Source: Culex pipiens pallens (lineage: Eukaryota > Arthropoda > Insecta > Diptera > Culicidae). From it: 64,000 nt of DNA. The notes below the pieces were generated by a model. It made no database searches and had not been told where the DNA came from. It was given only the letters and a program-made list of their open reading frames with translations. Below are positions 10,391-22,798 of this stretch, piece by piece. The position numbers and the translations under genes are program-made. Location: NCBI RefSeq assembly GCF_016801865.2, contig NC_068939.1, positions 86,957,881-87,021,880 of the forward strand, written 5' to 3'. How positions within the stretch are numbered: the stretch's first letter is position 1; each line of letters opens with the position of its first letter.

Positions 10391-12667
10391 CTAAAATAAA
10401 AATAAAATAACTAAATGTAAAAAACGAAAGAAAACATAAGATATTGCAATTCGGACCATTGCAAATTTCTAATTTTGCCCCCGCCTCTTCCAAAAATTCC
10501 CAAAAAAACAAGGGGCAAAACTAAAAATTCTGTAAATTCAAATTTTTATCGAAAACCTTGTACAATTGATTAAAAATTACTTCAAATACATTGTTTAAAG
10601 TTAATTTTTTATATTTTTAATCAGGACACTTAAAAAAATAAAGCAAATTTTTAGTTTTGGGACCAGAAATCTGAAAAAGGAATTAAACTTTAAGAAAAAA
10701 TAAGAATCAGAAATTCATTAATATTTTGCATTTTTTTGGTAGTACCATGACTATAATAATTATACATATAGCATTATAGCATTTTGTGATACTTTTTGCT
10801 TCAAAATTTTACGTAGATCAATTAAGTTCAATAGTAGATTAAAAAAACATTTCAGGTAAAAAAGAAGACGCTTAGATCTTAACATATTTTTGGAACATTT
10901 TTTTTGTTTTTTTTTACCTGTTTATAACCTAGTTTTTTTTCTTTCATTTCAGGTAATAAAAAAATAATTTCTGAATAAGATGAGTTCAGTGAGTATGAGT
11001 AAGCCAACATTCCAATAAATGCAATAATTTTCATAAAATCCTTCATAATCTTTTCCATAACTTCCTTATGTTAATCAAGGTTTTAAGCTTTGAATTGAGC
11101 CCTTCGAGTATACAAAAATGTAATTCAATTCTCAAGACACTACTTGTTTCAAAGCATCAAAGCAAATCTTTGCTCACACGCCATAGACCAACAACTGAAA
11201 AAGCTCACAAATCTCCACGAAGAAGACCCAACAAGCAAAAAACCCTACAAAATGATGATGATGATGAGTCCGTGGCTCGTTTGGTGGTGCTTCTTCTCGC
11301 CGCCAACGAGAGATATTAGAAGAACAGAAATTTCCGGATCGGGCCGTGTTCATTAATTCAATCAATCAAGCGCGGTGGATTTCAAGTGATTCTGGCTTTA
11401 TTTGTTTCATTCATGAGCGCCGTTTGCACTGTGAGAAAATGTGGGTTGAAAATGGGACTCGCTTTGAGAGTTTGAATTTTACGATTTTCTTCAGTGCAAC
11501 TAAATTTTGGCATTTATTGGGAGGCCTTAATGAGTATTTTTGATGCACGATGAGAAGAATATTGCTCGTGTTCTGCAGGTGATTCCAGCGCAATCAACCG
11601 GCGGCGGAAGAAGCTTTAAACCTGTTGCGTAAGGAGCTTGCGCGTTTGTCGACGCAATAAAACATCGCGAGGTTAAGTACTTTTGGATGTTTCACCGATT
11701 TCTGGGGTCTTTTATGGCCAGTTGGAGATGGATGGGGACGGGAAGTGGTCGTTTTGATTTTATCTCTGTGCGAGTGTTGTAAAAGTGCTTTTCGGTAAGC
11801 TTTTATGACGGAGCTTTGGGGGGCTTTATGTTGAACGATTTTTGAGTTTTTTGAGGCGGAAGAATTGCTTTGTGAAGTTTTGTTTTTGATCCCAGAAATG
11901 TTTCCAACCAATTCATCACGTTCTGCGAACAATTTTTCAACAAGTGCCCAACAATTCCCCCAGGGCACACCATTTGTCAACCTTATCAAATACCACCGTT
12001 CGAAATCGACCGGCTTACGACGAATTTGCCCCAACAAGCAGAGAACAAATTCAATTACGAAGTACATGTTGCTCAAATCGCCCCAGCGCGAAATTACTAG
12101 AGCAGCCCCCCAAAAAATGCATCGTTTTGTCATGTTCCAGAGGCTAATCTGGTTCAATTTTATCTCGATCGATTCGGTAAAACGTTCTCTCGTTGTGGTG
12201 GCACCTCCTCGAGCGCTGCTTGAAATATGGCCACAGTTAGTCGTCGTCGTCGTCGTCGTTCCACAAACCAAACCCAAAAACGGACTCCGGGTCTAGAAAT
12301 CGAAAGCGACGAACCAATTCCCCAAATGAATAATTCATGAGCCGTTTCTGCTGGGACGCGCTGGTTCTGCTCTCGACTTTCGTTTCGGGGTGGTGGTGGA
12401 ATGTTCCGAGAAATTGAAATCCGTACCAAATCGGACCAATATGGATCGCCACCATGGTGGATTCAGTCGAAATTGGGCGGCTCTTGAATTTAATCATAAA
12501 TCTTGATTGCACATTGACATGGTCGGCTCATTTCAATATTGTCCTTTTAAAGGGAATTGTTTGAGGAGTTTTGTTTTCGTTTGGTTACAATTTACTTTAT
12601 TCACGAAACAAAACACAAAAAAAATTAAAATAAAAAACAAAAATGAAACAAGAAACAAAAAAAAAAT
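10391..12667. other. Noncoding DNA, partly unique
   Basis: AT-rich to about 11000, then more complex sequence to 12600. The minus-strand open frame at 11594-12277 (227 codons) begins with a Thr run from a CGT microsatellite (12240-12258) and matches no family I know. Frames on the plus strand overlap it. I see no convincing gene. This may be host intergenic or intronic DNA. Confidence 0.35.
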
Positions 12668-13942
12668 CAAGAAACAAGAAACAAGAAACAAGAAACAAGA
12701 AACAAGAAACAAGAAACAAGAAACAAGAAACAAGAAACAAGAAACAAGAAACAAGAAACAAGAAACAAGAAACAAGAAACAAGAAACAAGAAACAAGAAA
12801 CAAGAAACAAGAAACAAGAAACAAGAAACAAGAAACAAGAAACAAGAAACAAGAAACAAGAAACAAGAAACAAGAAACAAGAAACAAGAAACAAGAAACA
12901 AGAAACAAGAAACAAGAAACAAGAAACAAGAAACAAGAAACAAGAAACAAGAAACAAGAAACAAGAAACAAGAAACAAGAAACAAGAAACAAGAAACAAG
13001 AAACAAGAAACAAGAAACAAGAAACAAGAAACAAGAAACAAGAAACAAGAAACAAGAAACAAGAAACAAGAAACAAGAAACAAGAAACAAGAAACAAGAA
13101 ACAAGAAACAAGAAACAAGAAACAAGAAACAAGAAACAAGAAACAAGAAACAAGAAACAAGAAACAAGAAACAAGAAACAAGAAACAAGAAACAAGAAAC
13201 AAGAAACAAGAAACAAGAAACAAGAAACAAGAAACAAGAAACAAGAAACAAGAAACAAGAAACAAGAAACAAGAAACAAGAAACAAGAAACAAGAAACAA
13301 GAAACAAGAAACAAGAAACAAGAAACAAGAAACAAGAAACAAGAAACAAGAAACAAGAAACAAGAAACAAGAAACAAGAAACAAGAAACAAGAAACAAGA
13401 AACAAGAAACAAGAAACAAGAAACAAGAAACAAGAAACAAGAAACAAGAAACAAGAAACAAGAAACAAGAAACAAGAAACAAGAAACAAGAAACAAGAAA
13501 CAAGAAACAAGAAACAAGAAACAAGAAACAAGAAACAAGAAACAAGAAACAAGAAACAAGAAACAAGAAACAAGAAACAAGAAACAAGAAACAAGAAACA
13601 AGAAACAAGAAACAAGAAACAAGAAACAAGAAACAAGAAACAAGAAACAAGAAACAAGAAACAAGAAACAAGAAACAAGAAAAAAGAAACAAGAAACAAG
13701 AAACAAGAAACAAGAAACATGAAACAAGAAACAAGAAACAAGAAACAAGAAACAAGAAACAAGAAACAAGAAACAAGAAACAAGAAACAAGAAACAAGAA
13801 ACAAGAAACAAGAAACAAGAAACAAGAAACAAGAAACAAGAAACAAGAAACAAGAAACAAGAAACAAGAAACAAGAAACAAGAAACAAGAAACAAGAAAC
13901 AAGAAACAAGAAACAAGAAACAAGAAACAAGAAACAAGAAAC
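12668..13942 (+). repeat. Heptamer satellite (AAGAAAC)n, about 182 units
   Basis: A very homogeneous array of the 7-mer AAGAAAC. I see only two clear single-base departures in 1.27 kb (near 13682 and 13720). Since seven is not a multiple of three, three codon phases rotate and several frames stay open for hundreds of codons (KQETRN-type and FLVSC-type repeats). These are artefacts. The array passes without a phase break into the AAAACTG array. Confidence 0.98.
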
Positions 13943-14873
13943 AAAAACTGAAAACTGAAAACTGAAAACTGAAAACTGAAAACTGAAAACTGAAAACTGA
14001 AAACTGAAAACTGAAAACTGAAAACTGAAAACTGAAAACTGAAAACTGAAAACTGAAAACTGAAAACTGAAAACTGAAAACTGAAAACTGAAAACTGAAA
14101 ACTGAAAACTGAAAACTGAAAACTGAAAACTGAAAACTGAAAACTGAAAACTGAAAACTGAAAACTGAAAACTGAAAACTGAAAACTGAAAACTGAAAAC
14201 TGAAAACTGAAAACTGAAAACTGAAAACTGAAAACTGAAAACTGAAAACTGAAAACTGAAAACTGAAAACTGAAAACTGAAAACTGAAAACTGAAAACTG
14301 AAAACTGAAAACTGAAAACTGAAAACTCAAAACTGAAAACTGAAAACTGAAAACTGAAAACTGAAAACTGAAAACTGAAAACTGAAAACTGAAAACTGAA
14401 AACTGAAAACTGAAAACTGAAAACTGAAAACTGAAAACTGAAAACTGAAAACTGAAAACTGAAAACTGAAAACTGAAAACTGAAAACTGAAAACTGAAAA
14501 CTGAAAACTGAAAACTGAAAACTGAAAACTGAAAACTGAAAACTGAAAACTGAAAACTGAAATCTGAAAACTGAAAACTGAAAACTGAAAACTGAAAACT
14601 GAAAACTGAAAACTGAAAACTGAAAACTGAAAACTGAAAACTGAAAACTGAAAACTGATAACTGATAACTGAAAACTGAAAACTGAAAACTGAAAACTGA
14701 AAACTGAAAACTGAAAACTGAAAACTGAAAACTGAAAACTGAAAACTGAAAACTGAAAACTGAAAACTGAAAACTGAAAACTGAAAACTGAAAACTGAAA
14801 ACTGAAAACTGAAAACTGAAAACTGAAAACTGAATTTAAAAAACTGAATTTGAAAACTGAAAACTGAAAACTC
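13943..14873 (+). repeat. Heptamer satellite (AAAACTG)n, about 127 units
   Basis: Follows the AAGAAAC array in the same 7-bp register through one transition unit, AAAAACT. Rare variants occur: a CTCAAAA near 14328, an AATCTG near 14562 and two GATAACT units near 14658. The last 40 bp (14834-14873) are degenerate with TGAATTT insertions. The minus-strand repeat frame (FSFQ/SVFS type) running through both arrays is not a gene. Confidence 0.98.
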
Positions 14874-16616
14874 CACATTTCGTGCCCTTAAGCTAACAAA
14901 GAACCGACTCCTGAAGCCAGGGAAAGTTTGATGATAACCGCGCTCCTTTTTATCTAGCAACCACGGCGAGGAGTTTCACATGACGCCAAAATGACCGCGA
15001 ATCTAGCTTTCGTTTTCGTTCCGACACTGACCAGCATCATCCGTCCGTCCCACGACCGTTGAAGGGCATTGGAGAAAAAACGCTCAGATTGAACCGTGAC
15101 TGGGCACGATATGACACCAACCTTCCCCGCGCAAACTTCCACTCTCTCTTCGGGAAGTTTTGTGGCACAGACAAGTGAACATGCTTTTTTTAGATGTTGC
15201 ACAAAAGTTACACAAAAGTTGAACAGCTGTTTCAAAAAGAATGAGTTGTTACAAAAGTGTTTCACAGAAGTTGCAATAATTAATTTATTGTAAATTTAAA
15301 ATCTCCTTATCTGTGCCAACAATCTCGCATGTTTCCAAGCTCGGGGTGTCGGTTTCATCGCCGCACAACCTCTTCATTGTGGCGACCGGTCGCGTGTGCG
15401 GGGGGAACGTCAGAAAAGTTTTTCTCTCAAAACCCAAACCTGCGGGCAGGTTTCCCACCGAGTGGTTGAGATATGAGATGAATGCTGCCGCTGCAAACTC
15501 CCTCGGAACTCCAGCAGTGCTTTTCAAGCAAACGCAAAAGGTCACCGCAGTGTGTGCGATAGAAACTCTCCGCGGACGTATTTGGGTCGTCCGCGCGCAC
15601 GGATCACGACCAGAAGTCCGTGACTTTCTACGGGCCCCTTCGAAGGGTTTGGAATCCCCCATTGGAGGTTTCACCGGAATCCGGGTCAGGCACGTGTGAG
15701 CTTAAAGGTTTCGCGCGAAAAAAAAAGTGACAGCGGGCGAATCCCCGGATCAGTTCCGAAATGAGACTCTGTCCTTTTTGGAAAGTGGTGCGATTGGACG
15801 AACGCGGAGATCATCGTTGTTCGGGATATTTCCCCAATCAATCTTGGAGTCAACGAAGCGAGCGAAGGAAAGCACACCTTCGTCTCTATTAACTAGGGAC
15901 ACACAAAAAAGAATACAAGAACCGTGACGTCTATGCCTACGAAGGATATCGTTGCCGAAAACCGTCCAACCAGAAATATCCCCACTTTTGGATTGGATCG
16001 TTCTACAGAATACCAACGATACGACCCTCTGGCATGAAAAATTGAGTGAAACATTCCGCCCGTTCTCACCAGGATTCTCAAATCTCTGATAGAGTGGTAA
16101 AATAACAGGACACTGACGACGGACAAAACCCCCAAGTCATCACAACCTTAAACGAAGGACCAAAGAGAACGGTCGTTTTTTTACTACCTTGAACTTCAGA
16201 CCAATAGTTTGGGGAATGCTGTGAGCCCACGTGTCCGGCAGGAATGTGGCAACATTTTTCCGGCTTTTCTTCTGGGCCAGTTGGGACCGGGTCGGGATTA
16301 TGGGGCGGCCGGTGATACCGTTTTATGGGACGCCATTTAACACGGATTGTTAATAAACACGTGTGTGCCGTTTGTCACACCGCCTGGCTGGGTTATTGTG
16401 AGTTGTTGGCATGTTGTTTTGGGATTGCGGTGTCACAATACTCTGTTTTATGGTGCTGGATTGGCTGTTTTGAGGGGGTGATGGGTGATAACAGCTGTGA
16501 AAAGTAGTTTTTTGACATTCATGGAAGTGAAAGGCAATTAGCACTAAAAGTTATGGTCAAAAATGAGTCATCTTGGGTTGTTTCAGAATTTGAACAAAGC
16601 TGAGCTTTGAACCGTT
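14874..16616. other. Unique noncoding DNA of moderate GC
   Basis: No recognisable protein. Frames of about 130 codons overlap antisense at 15285-15699, which argues for chance openness in GC-richer DNA. Splice-like and promoter-like words are present but none forms a coherent gene. Confidence 0.35.
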
Positions 16617-16770
16617 CTGACTCTGACTCTGACTCTGACTCTGACTCTGAATTCGACTTTAGCTCTAACTCTGACTTCAGATCTGACTCTGCTGACTTTT
16701 ACTTTTTCTCTGATTCTAAATCTGAATCTAAACCTGATTCTGATTTTGACTCTGACTCTGACTCTGAGTA
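16617..16770 (+). repeat. Hexamer satellite (CTCTGA)n, short and degenerate
   Basis: Runs of CTCTGA (16617-16650 and 16738-16768) are separated by degenerate CTGATT and CTAACT units. The same unit type dominates the larger block at 18895-20290, 2 kb downstream. Confidence 0.9.
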
Positions 16771-17039
16771 GGTTTAAAAATTCGAACAGATTTGAGATTT
16801 GGAATGTTTAAAGAATCAAAAAGTACTCAATGTTGCCAACCTTAAAGCAATGTTTAATTTTCCCTTCTATTTATATCATTTTCATGGTCATGAAAGTCCC
16901 TCCAACCATATTTAAGCATTTGTCCCATCATTAAATCCCAAAACTTTTCATCATCGTCTCACCCTCAAGAAGTGAGTCGAAAAAATCCCCACTCTCATCT
17001 TACTGCCGTTCAGATCCTCATCAACGACTTTTTCATTTA

Positions 17040-18130
17040 GGTCTTAATTGTAACCAGTGTGTCTGTAGTGGTCGATATCAGTGTGACTCGTCGCGTATTT
17101 GTGTAAATGTAGTGCCAAGAGATGTTCGTGGTTGTCGACGGAAAGCTACCTGGACGTCTCCCAGAACGACCAGTCCCACGCAGTGCGTTGTTGCCGCTAG
17201 CCACCACCAGATGTCGTCGTGGAAAACATCGCACGAGAGATCAGCAGGGGGTGGCGAAAGAGGGCGAAAAGAGAAGAAAGTTGGCGGGTATCGGATCAGG
17301 GGGGTTCAGGACGAAGTGGCCAGGATTGCGCCATCATTAAGTCCGGTGTTGTACGACGAAGGAGGCTGTCGTCTATCGCAGCCGAAACCGAAGGCCAGTG
17401 TCCCGGAGTTGGACCAGCGGCCGCAGTGAACCTGACCGTGTCAGGAAGTGCCCGGAACCGTGCTACGTTCCGCGGACAGCGAAGAGCAGGAGCTGCTCGA
17501 GATTTGGACATCCCAGGTAGGATGATATCCCCCACAACAACCCCCCTAGTGAACCTTGATCCCGACCGCCATCGCGCTAACGCCATCTTCAAATCCCTCT
17601 GCCCTAGGACCTCTCGGGTTTTACCCATAGTTTCCCCGTGAAACCCCGTTGGTTTCTGCCCTGGCCTTGCCATATCCGGCCCGGCAGACCAACCCCGAAA
17701 CCACCAACCGTCAACCCGTTGGTCGGTGCGTCGCCAAGCCGCTACGTAACCTCCGTGTCCCAAACCCGGACAATCCCGACGGAGGCGCTGCCTCGTCGAA
17801 GCCTGCAGCACCGTTACACGCGCAGGAAGGACACGGACGGCTGGCGATAGGTCCGAGAAGCAGCAGCAGAAGTCGGAGGGTCCATCCGACGACCGAGAAG
17901 CCACCCCCATTGGCGTACTGCAGGAGGAGCTCAACGGTCATCCGGACGGAACAACGACGACCGCAGTGCAGATCGGGGCCCCGCAGCAGATCATCGGTGC
18001 ACAAGGAAGTAGGAAGAAGGATCGTGTGAGGTAGGATCTAGGAAGTAAGGAAGTGGGAAGGGAGACGTGCTAGTGAGGAGTTAGGAAGTGTGCCCAATAA
18101 ACCGTCGACGGAACCCCGAGAAATAGACGT
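17040..18130 (+). other. GC-rich open-frame block ending in AATAAA, unidentified
   Basis: About 1.1 kb is far richer in G+C than its surroundings. Plus-strand frames at 17112-17429, 17219-17641 and 17649-18029, and a minus-strand frame of 212 codons at 17296-17934, overlap. They are rich in Pro, Arg and Ser, and I recognise none of them. A plausible short intron lies on the plus strand (GTAGGA at 17516 to CCCTAG at 17612). An AATAAA lies at 18096-18101. Possibilities are a 5' UTR or noncoding RNA, a solo LTR, or the 5' region of a retroelement. I could not define TG...CA ends or a target duplication. Confidence 0.3.
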
Positions 18131-18894
18131 AGTTTCCTTAGACGACTGCGAGTGTTTTCTTGGCCTAGCGTAACTTCGAGCGTCATGCCGATCCTGGGTT
18201 TTGAAGGAGAGTCCCATCGGTATCTGGCTCTACCCATACTGGAAGCACAGCTCAGCAACCTCAAGTTGTTATATAATTTAGATTTCTCTCCCCTCGAGGG
18301 AAATTCGCCCTCGGCATTGGAAAGTCAACTTTGCGGTGGAAAATACACACCCCGAGATCTTTTCCAGATAATGTCCTCGGGGCACGAATATTCCGTACAC
18401 GTGGCAGCATCTCGACCTTCCTTCCGGCGACGATGATTTCTTCCCCCAGAAACCCCGAGGGAGTCGAAATTAGAAAACAGACTCGAAATAAACCTCGGAA
18501 AAACTCCACCCAATAATTGCATTCGTTCGTCGTCTCACTCAGGCTTTGATCTGAAGAGAACTTGCCAGCTAGGGGAAAACTCATCATCATGCTTATCTTT
18601 ATCGTTCCCGATGCGGTTCGGCGGTAATAAAGTCTCGACGATTGCTGCTGACGACGAAGAAAAACAGGCGAACGTTCCATTTTTTTTTCGCTTTTGTATC
18701 AGAACATGGCACGGAAGGACGAATTGCTGATACACATGACACCGATAATGCCGCCGCAGAGGATGACGAAGTACAGATGGAGTTTGACGTTGTGGTCTCT
18801 TTTCTCAGTTTCCAAGTCTAGCGCTAACGCTTAATCTTATTCTGAATCTTAGTTGAACTGTACCTCTAAGCCTCACCCTTTTACTCTAACTATA
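18131..18894. other. Unique noncoding DNA
   Basis: No supported gene. Short frames at 18152-18436 and 18261-18735 overlap antisense and are unrecognised. Confidence 0.35.
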
Positions 18895-20290
18895 AATCAG
18901 AATCTGACTGTGAATCTGATTCTGACTCTGCCTTTGAATCTGAATCTGACTCTGACTCTGCCTCTGACTCTGACTCTTACTCGACTATGATTCTGAATGT
19001 GATTCTGTTGCTAACGCTTAGTCTGATTCTGACTCCAACTCTGAATCTGATTGTTATTCTGATTGTTATTCTGATGGTGACTCTGAATCTGATTCTGAAT
19101 CTGGTGTTGACTCTGATTCTGACCCCAAATCTGATTCTGAGTCTGACTCTGACTCTAACTCTGATTGTGGTGTTGACTCTCAGTCTGATTTTGATTCTGA
19201 TTGCGAGTCTAATTCTGACTCTGACTTTTAGCCTGATTCTGATTCTGATTGTGATTGTGATTGTGATTGTGATTGTGATAGTGATTCTGAGTCTGAGTCT
19301 GAGTCTGATTCTCATGCTGATGCTGATTCTGATTGGAATTCTGCGTCTAACTTTGAATCTGAACCTGATTGCTGATGCTGATTCTGACTTCTGATTCTGA
19401 CTTCTGATTCTGACTTCTGATTCTGTGTTCTGAATTTGACTTCTGATTCTGACTTCTGATTCTGACTTCTGATTTCTGATTCTGATCTCTGACTTCTGAT
19501 TCTGACTTCTAATTCTGATTCTGACTTCTGATTCTGACTTCTGATTCTGACTTCTGATTCTGACTTCTGATTCTGACTTCTGATTCTGACTTCTGATTCT
19601 GACTTCTGATTCTGACTTCTGATTCTGACTTCTGATTCTGATTTCTAACTCCTGACTTTGACTCTTAAACTGATGCTGACTTCTGATTCTAACTTCTGAC
19701 TCTGGAGTCTGATTTCTGATTCTGATGCTGATGCTGATGCTGATTCTGATTCTGACTCTGACTTCTGGTTCTGACTTCTGATTCTGGCTTCTGATTTTGA
19801 CTCCTGATTCTGACTTCTGATTCTGACTTCTGGTTCTGACTTCTGATTCTGACTTCTGATTCTGACTTCTGAATCTGACTTCTGATTCTGAATTTGACTT
19901 CTGATTCTGACTTCTGATTTTGACTTCTGGTTTTGACTTCTGATTCTGACTTCTGAATTCGACTTCTGATTCTGACTTCTGAATTTGACTTCTGATTCTG
20001 AATTTGACTTCTGATTCTGACTTCTGATTTTGACTTCTGGTTTTGACTTCTGATTCTGACCTCTGATTCTGACTTCAGATTCTGATTTCTGATTCTGACT
20101 TCTGATTGTGGCTTCTGATTCTGACTGCTGAATCTGACTTCTGATTCTGACTTATGATTCTGACTTCTGATTCTGAATTCTGATTCTGACATCTGACTCC
20201 TGAATCCTGCCTCTGACTCTAATGCTGATGCTGATGCTGATTCTGACTTCTGATTCTGATTTTAATTTAACTCTGACTCCGAGTCAGGAA
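18895..20290 (+). repeat. TCTGAN hexamer block maturing into a 13-bp satellite
   Basis: From 18895 to about 19380 the sequence is degenerate hexamers (TCTGAT, TCTGAC, TCTGAG). From 19380 to about 20180 a higher-order 13-mer, GATTCTGACTTCT, dominates, with regular runs at 19510-19640. The 13-mer is two hexamers plus one base. The minus-strand frame (SESEVRIRSQNQK-like, 19689-20192) is a repeat artefact and not an SR protein. Confidence 0.95.
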
Positions 20291-22798
20291 ACATTCAAGA
20301 AATGACTACAGAAACTCAAAGATGAGAATCAATGTGATCAAAGAGTATTGTATTGTAACTCTGATGTGACGAAAAATGTCAAAATGACATTTTCGACCAG
20401 CGAACACATCGCCAACTACCAAGTGCGGGTGTCGAGAGCCGTAATGCACACGGAGACGGAAGCATAAAAAATTCATCGCCCGATATCTTGCGTATGTGGT
20501 GATTTCGGGGGTTTTCTGGGATTTGTTTGGAGTGGGGTGACGGCAACGCCATGGTTTCTCTGGGGAGGATTTCTCGCAGCTAATGATGCCCCGAGGGGGA
20601 TTTCGAGGCTCTGGTTTTGGACTTTATCTCGATGGTAGATGCGTGTGTGCGTTATGAGCACTGAGGGGTTTAAGTGGAACTGATGCAGCGATTTGTCAAC
20701 AAATTTTGATTGAGACATCTGCTAACGGAGTTACGTTTTGAGATGTCGTTGTCCTGAATTACTCTGCAGTAATGAGCAAGACTTTAAAAAATCTGTAGAT
20801 AGATCTATACTAAATTTTCTAATCGATCTGAATTGAAAGTTAAGGGCTAAGGGAAGACTTAAAAGTTGTTTCAGTAGAATTGAGATTTTTCGAAAACACT
20901 GTATTCGTTCAAAAAACTGGCCTGACATTTTGTAGTCCATATTCTTACGTATCTTCTGCTCAAATATGAGCTTGATTGGTTTAGTGTAGCTTTAGATAAT
21001 AACTTTTTGGTAATTGCTTTTTTTTGCGCAGCATTACCAATTTCTGCATTTTTTAAATTTTACTAAGACCTTTTTGAAAACCTTTTAAGGAAATCCCAGC
21101 ACAACGAAGTTGAGACATTTCCTTTCAATTTAATTTGTGAAAAGTCATTCATTACTTAAAAAACTAAAATTTATGTTAGGCTTCTTTTAGAAGACTCATC
21201 ACTCGCACTACTGCTCCAGCGCAGTCTGATTCATCAAAACCGATTTTCTGCTCCCTTCTCTCGCGTCCATTCACGGCGTCCCTGCCAGCTCGTCACGGCT
21301 CATGTCACAAAACGAAGTTAAATCACCCGTGCTCGACAGAGTTCTGAACTTTCTGAATGTATACCCATTCTGCGAAACGGCACACGAAACGAGCCAAAAC
21401 TGAATGTCCAAAATGAATGGTCAGCTTTGTTTTCGATTTCTACAAACACACACACAAATCCACATGACAAAGCATGGCAAACGAGAACGCATCAGCGAGT
21501 CATTTTTTGCATGCAGCACAAACACACAAACAGAAAACAAGTGGTAGAAATCGCATCCAAGTGGTAATGAGAGTATAAACAGTGCCGCTAATAGAGCTCG
21601 ACGAGACTCCTCTAATGCCCGGGGTCCGAACGGTTCGCGGCGGAGAACGTCTCCTCTCGAACGGGGACACTGGTTGGTGGCAGTGGTGCCAAACCTGAGT
21701 TTTTCGTTAGGTCGAAAATAGGGACACTGTAGGTCGAAAATAGGATAGGTGAAACAAAAGAAATTGAAAATAAATGCAATTTCTGTAGGTCGAAATAAGG
21801 AACATATTAGGTCAAAAATAGGGCGAGTGAAGGCCAACTTATGATCTGCCATAAACTTTCTTCGCGAAACTCTTAGGAATCGAACTCAAACTCTTCTAAG
21901 AACCGCTGCTGCTCGCCCTCTAAGAAACGGAAAAAGATGGCTTTTTTAGCGAGAGTGAAAAGGAGTCCGATTTCGAATGCAGTGCACCAGCAGCAACAAT
22001 TCAGCAACTACGGCCGATTGAGGTCAACTTTTTTTCGCGTTCGCGTTCGTGATCGCGACCAAATCGATTGGCAGCTCCATTGTGCGGTGAACGTGGCTCA
22101 AATACTAACGATGGACCGTCTGGCTGACAGTTGCATCGGGGTGAAATGAGTCTCCCGGACTAAGAACTTTAACAAAATTTTGAAAGCGTGAATCAAACTT
22201 ATCTTAGTTTCCGTTCAACCCAAAAAGTTAATTTCAACAAACAACGACTTTGCACTATTTTCGCCCTAGTGTAATCGATGCAATTGCGGTCAACGTTGCC
22301 AAAGCTGAAGCTGACAGACTGGCGGACAGTTTGGTGTTACATTTACGGTACGGGTCTCCCCGGTCGCAAAATGCTCTTGAGTTGTACGACGCAGCTACTA
22401 ATTGTTTCATAACCGATCGCAGGGGGTCACTTGAAATTGGGCCCAGTTGTGTGGTTGTTTGCCGGTGGCATATTGGAAAAGTATTTTATGCATGCGTTTG
22501 TTTTGACCGAGATTGGAATGTGAATGCAAATTTTTCGAAGGCTTTCGTGCATTCTAAATCGGTGCAACTTTGATGGGGGTAGAATTACCCCACATTTTTT
22601 ACATTTTTTGCAATAGAAATCTAATTTCGTTGACTATAAAACAACCTCACAAATTTTTGTATGCTGACAGGAAAATAATAAAATAACAATAATAATAAAA
22701 ATAATACATGAAACGTCCAATTAAAATGCAAAGCAATTAACAGATTTTTTTAAATTTTTCCTGATTTTCCGTTTTTTTATTTCCCTAGAATTCTTGTA
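20291..22798. other. Noncoding DNA with a small TAGGTCGAAAATAGG cluster
   Basis: No supported gene. Four related words, TAGGTCGAAAATAGG or close variants, lie at about 21710, 21731, 21787 and 21811. Open frames at 21421-21852 (minus), 21937-22149 and 22250-22573 (plus) are unrecognised and overlap simple composition biases. Confidence 0.35.

Noticed and set aside
11594..12277. 227-codon minus-strand frame starting with a Thr run
   Set aside because: The start lies in a CGT microsatellite, the rest matches no family I know, and plus-strand frames overlap it. Coding status is unsupported.
12668..14873. CRISPR array
   Set aside because: Units are 7 bp with no spacers, in a eukaryotic genome.
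12597..14960. Open frame of 787 codons on the minus strand and several of 360-480 codons on both strands
   Set aside because: They consist only of rotating translations of 7-bp satellites. Several frames on both strands stay open at once, which shows that the openness comes from the repeat and not from selection.
17296..17934. 212-codon minus-strand frame in the GC-rich block
   Set aside because: GC-rich DNA has few stops, and overlapping plus-strand frames of similar length exist. There is no recognisable domain. Kept only as part of the unidentified block.
19689..20192. Ser/Arg/Glu-rich SR-like protein on the minus strand
   Set aside because: A translation of the 13-bp satellite. The opposite strand is open in part as well.
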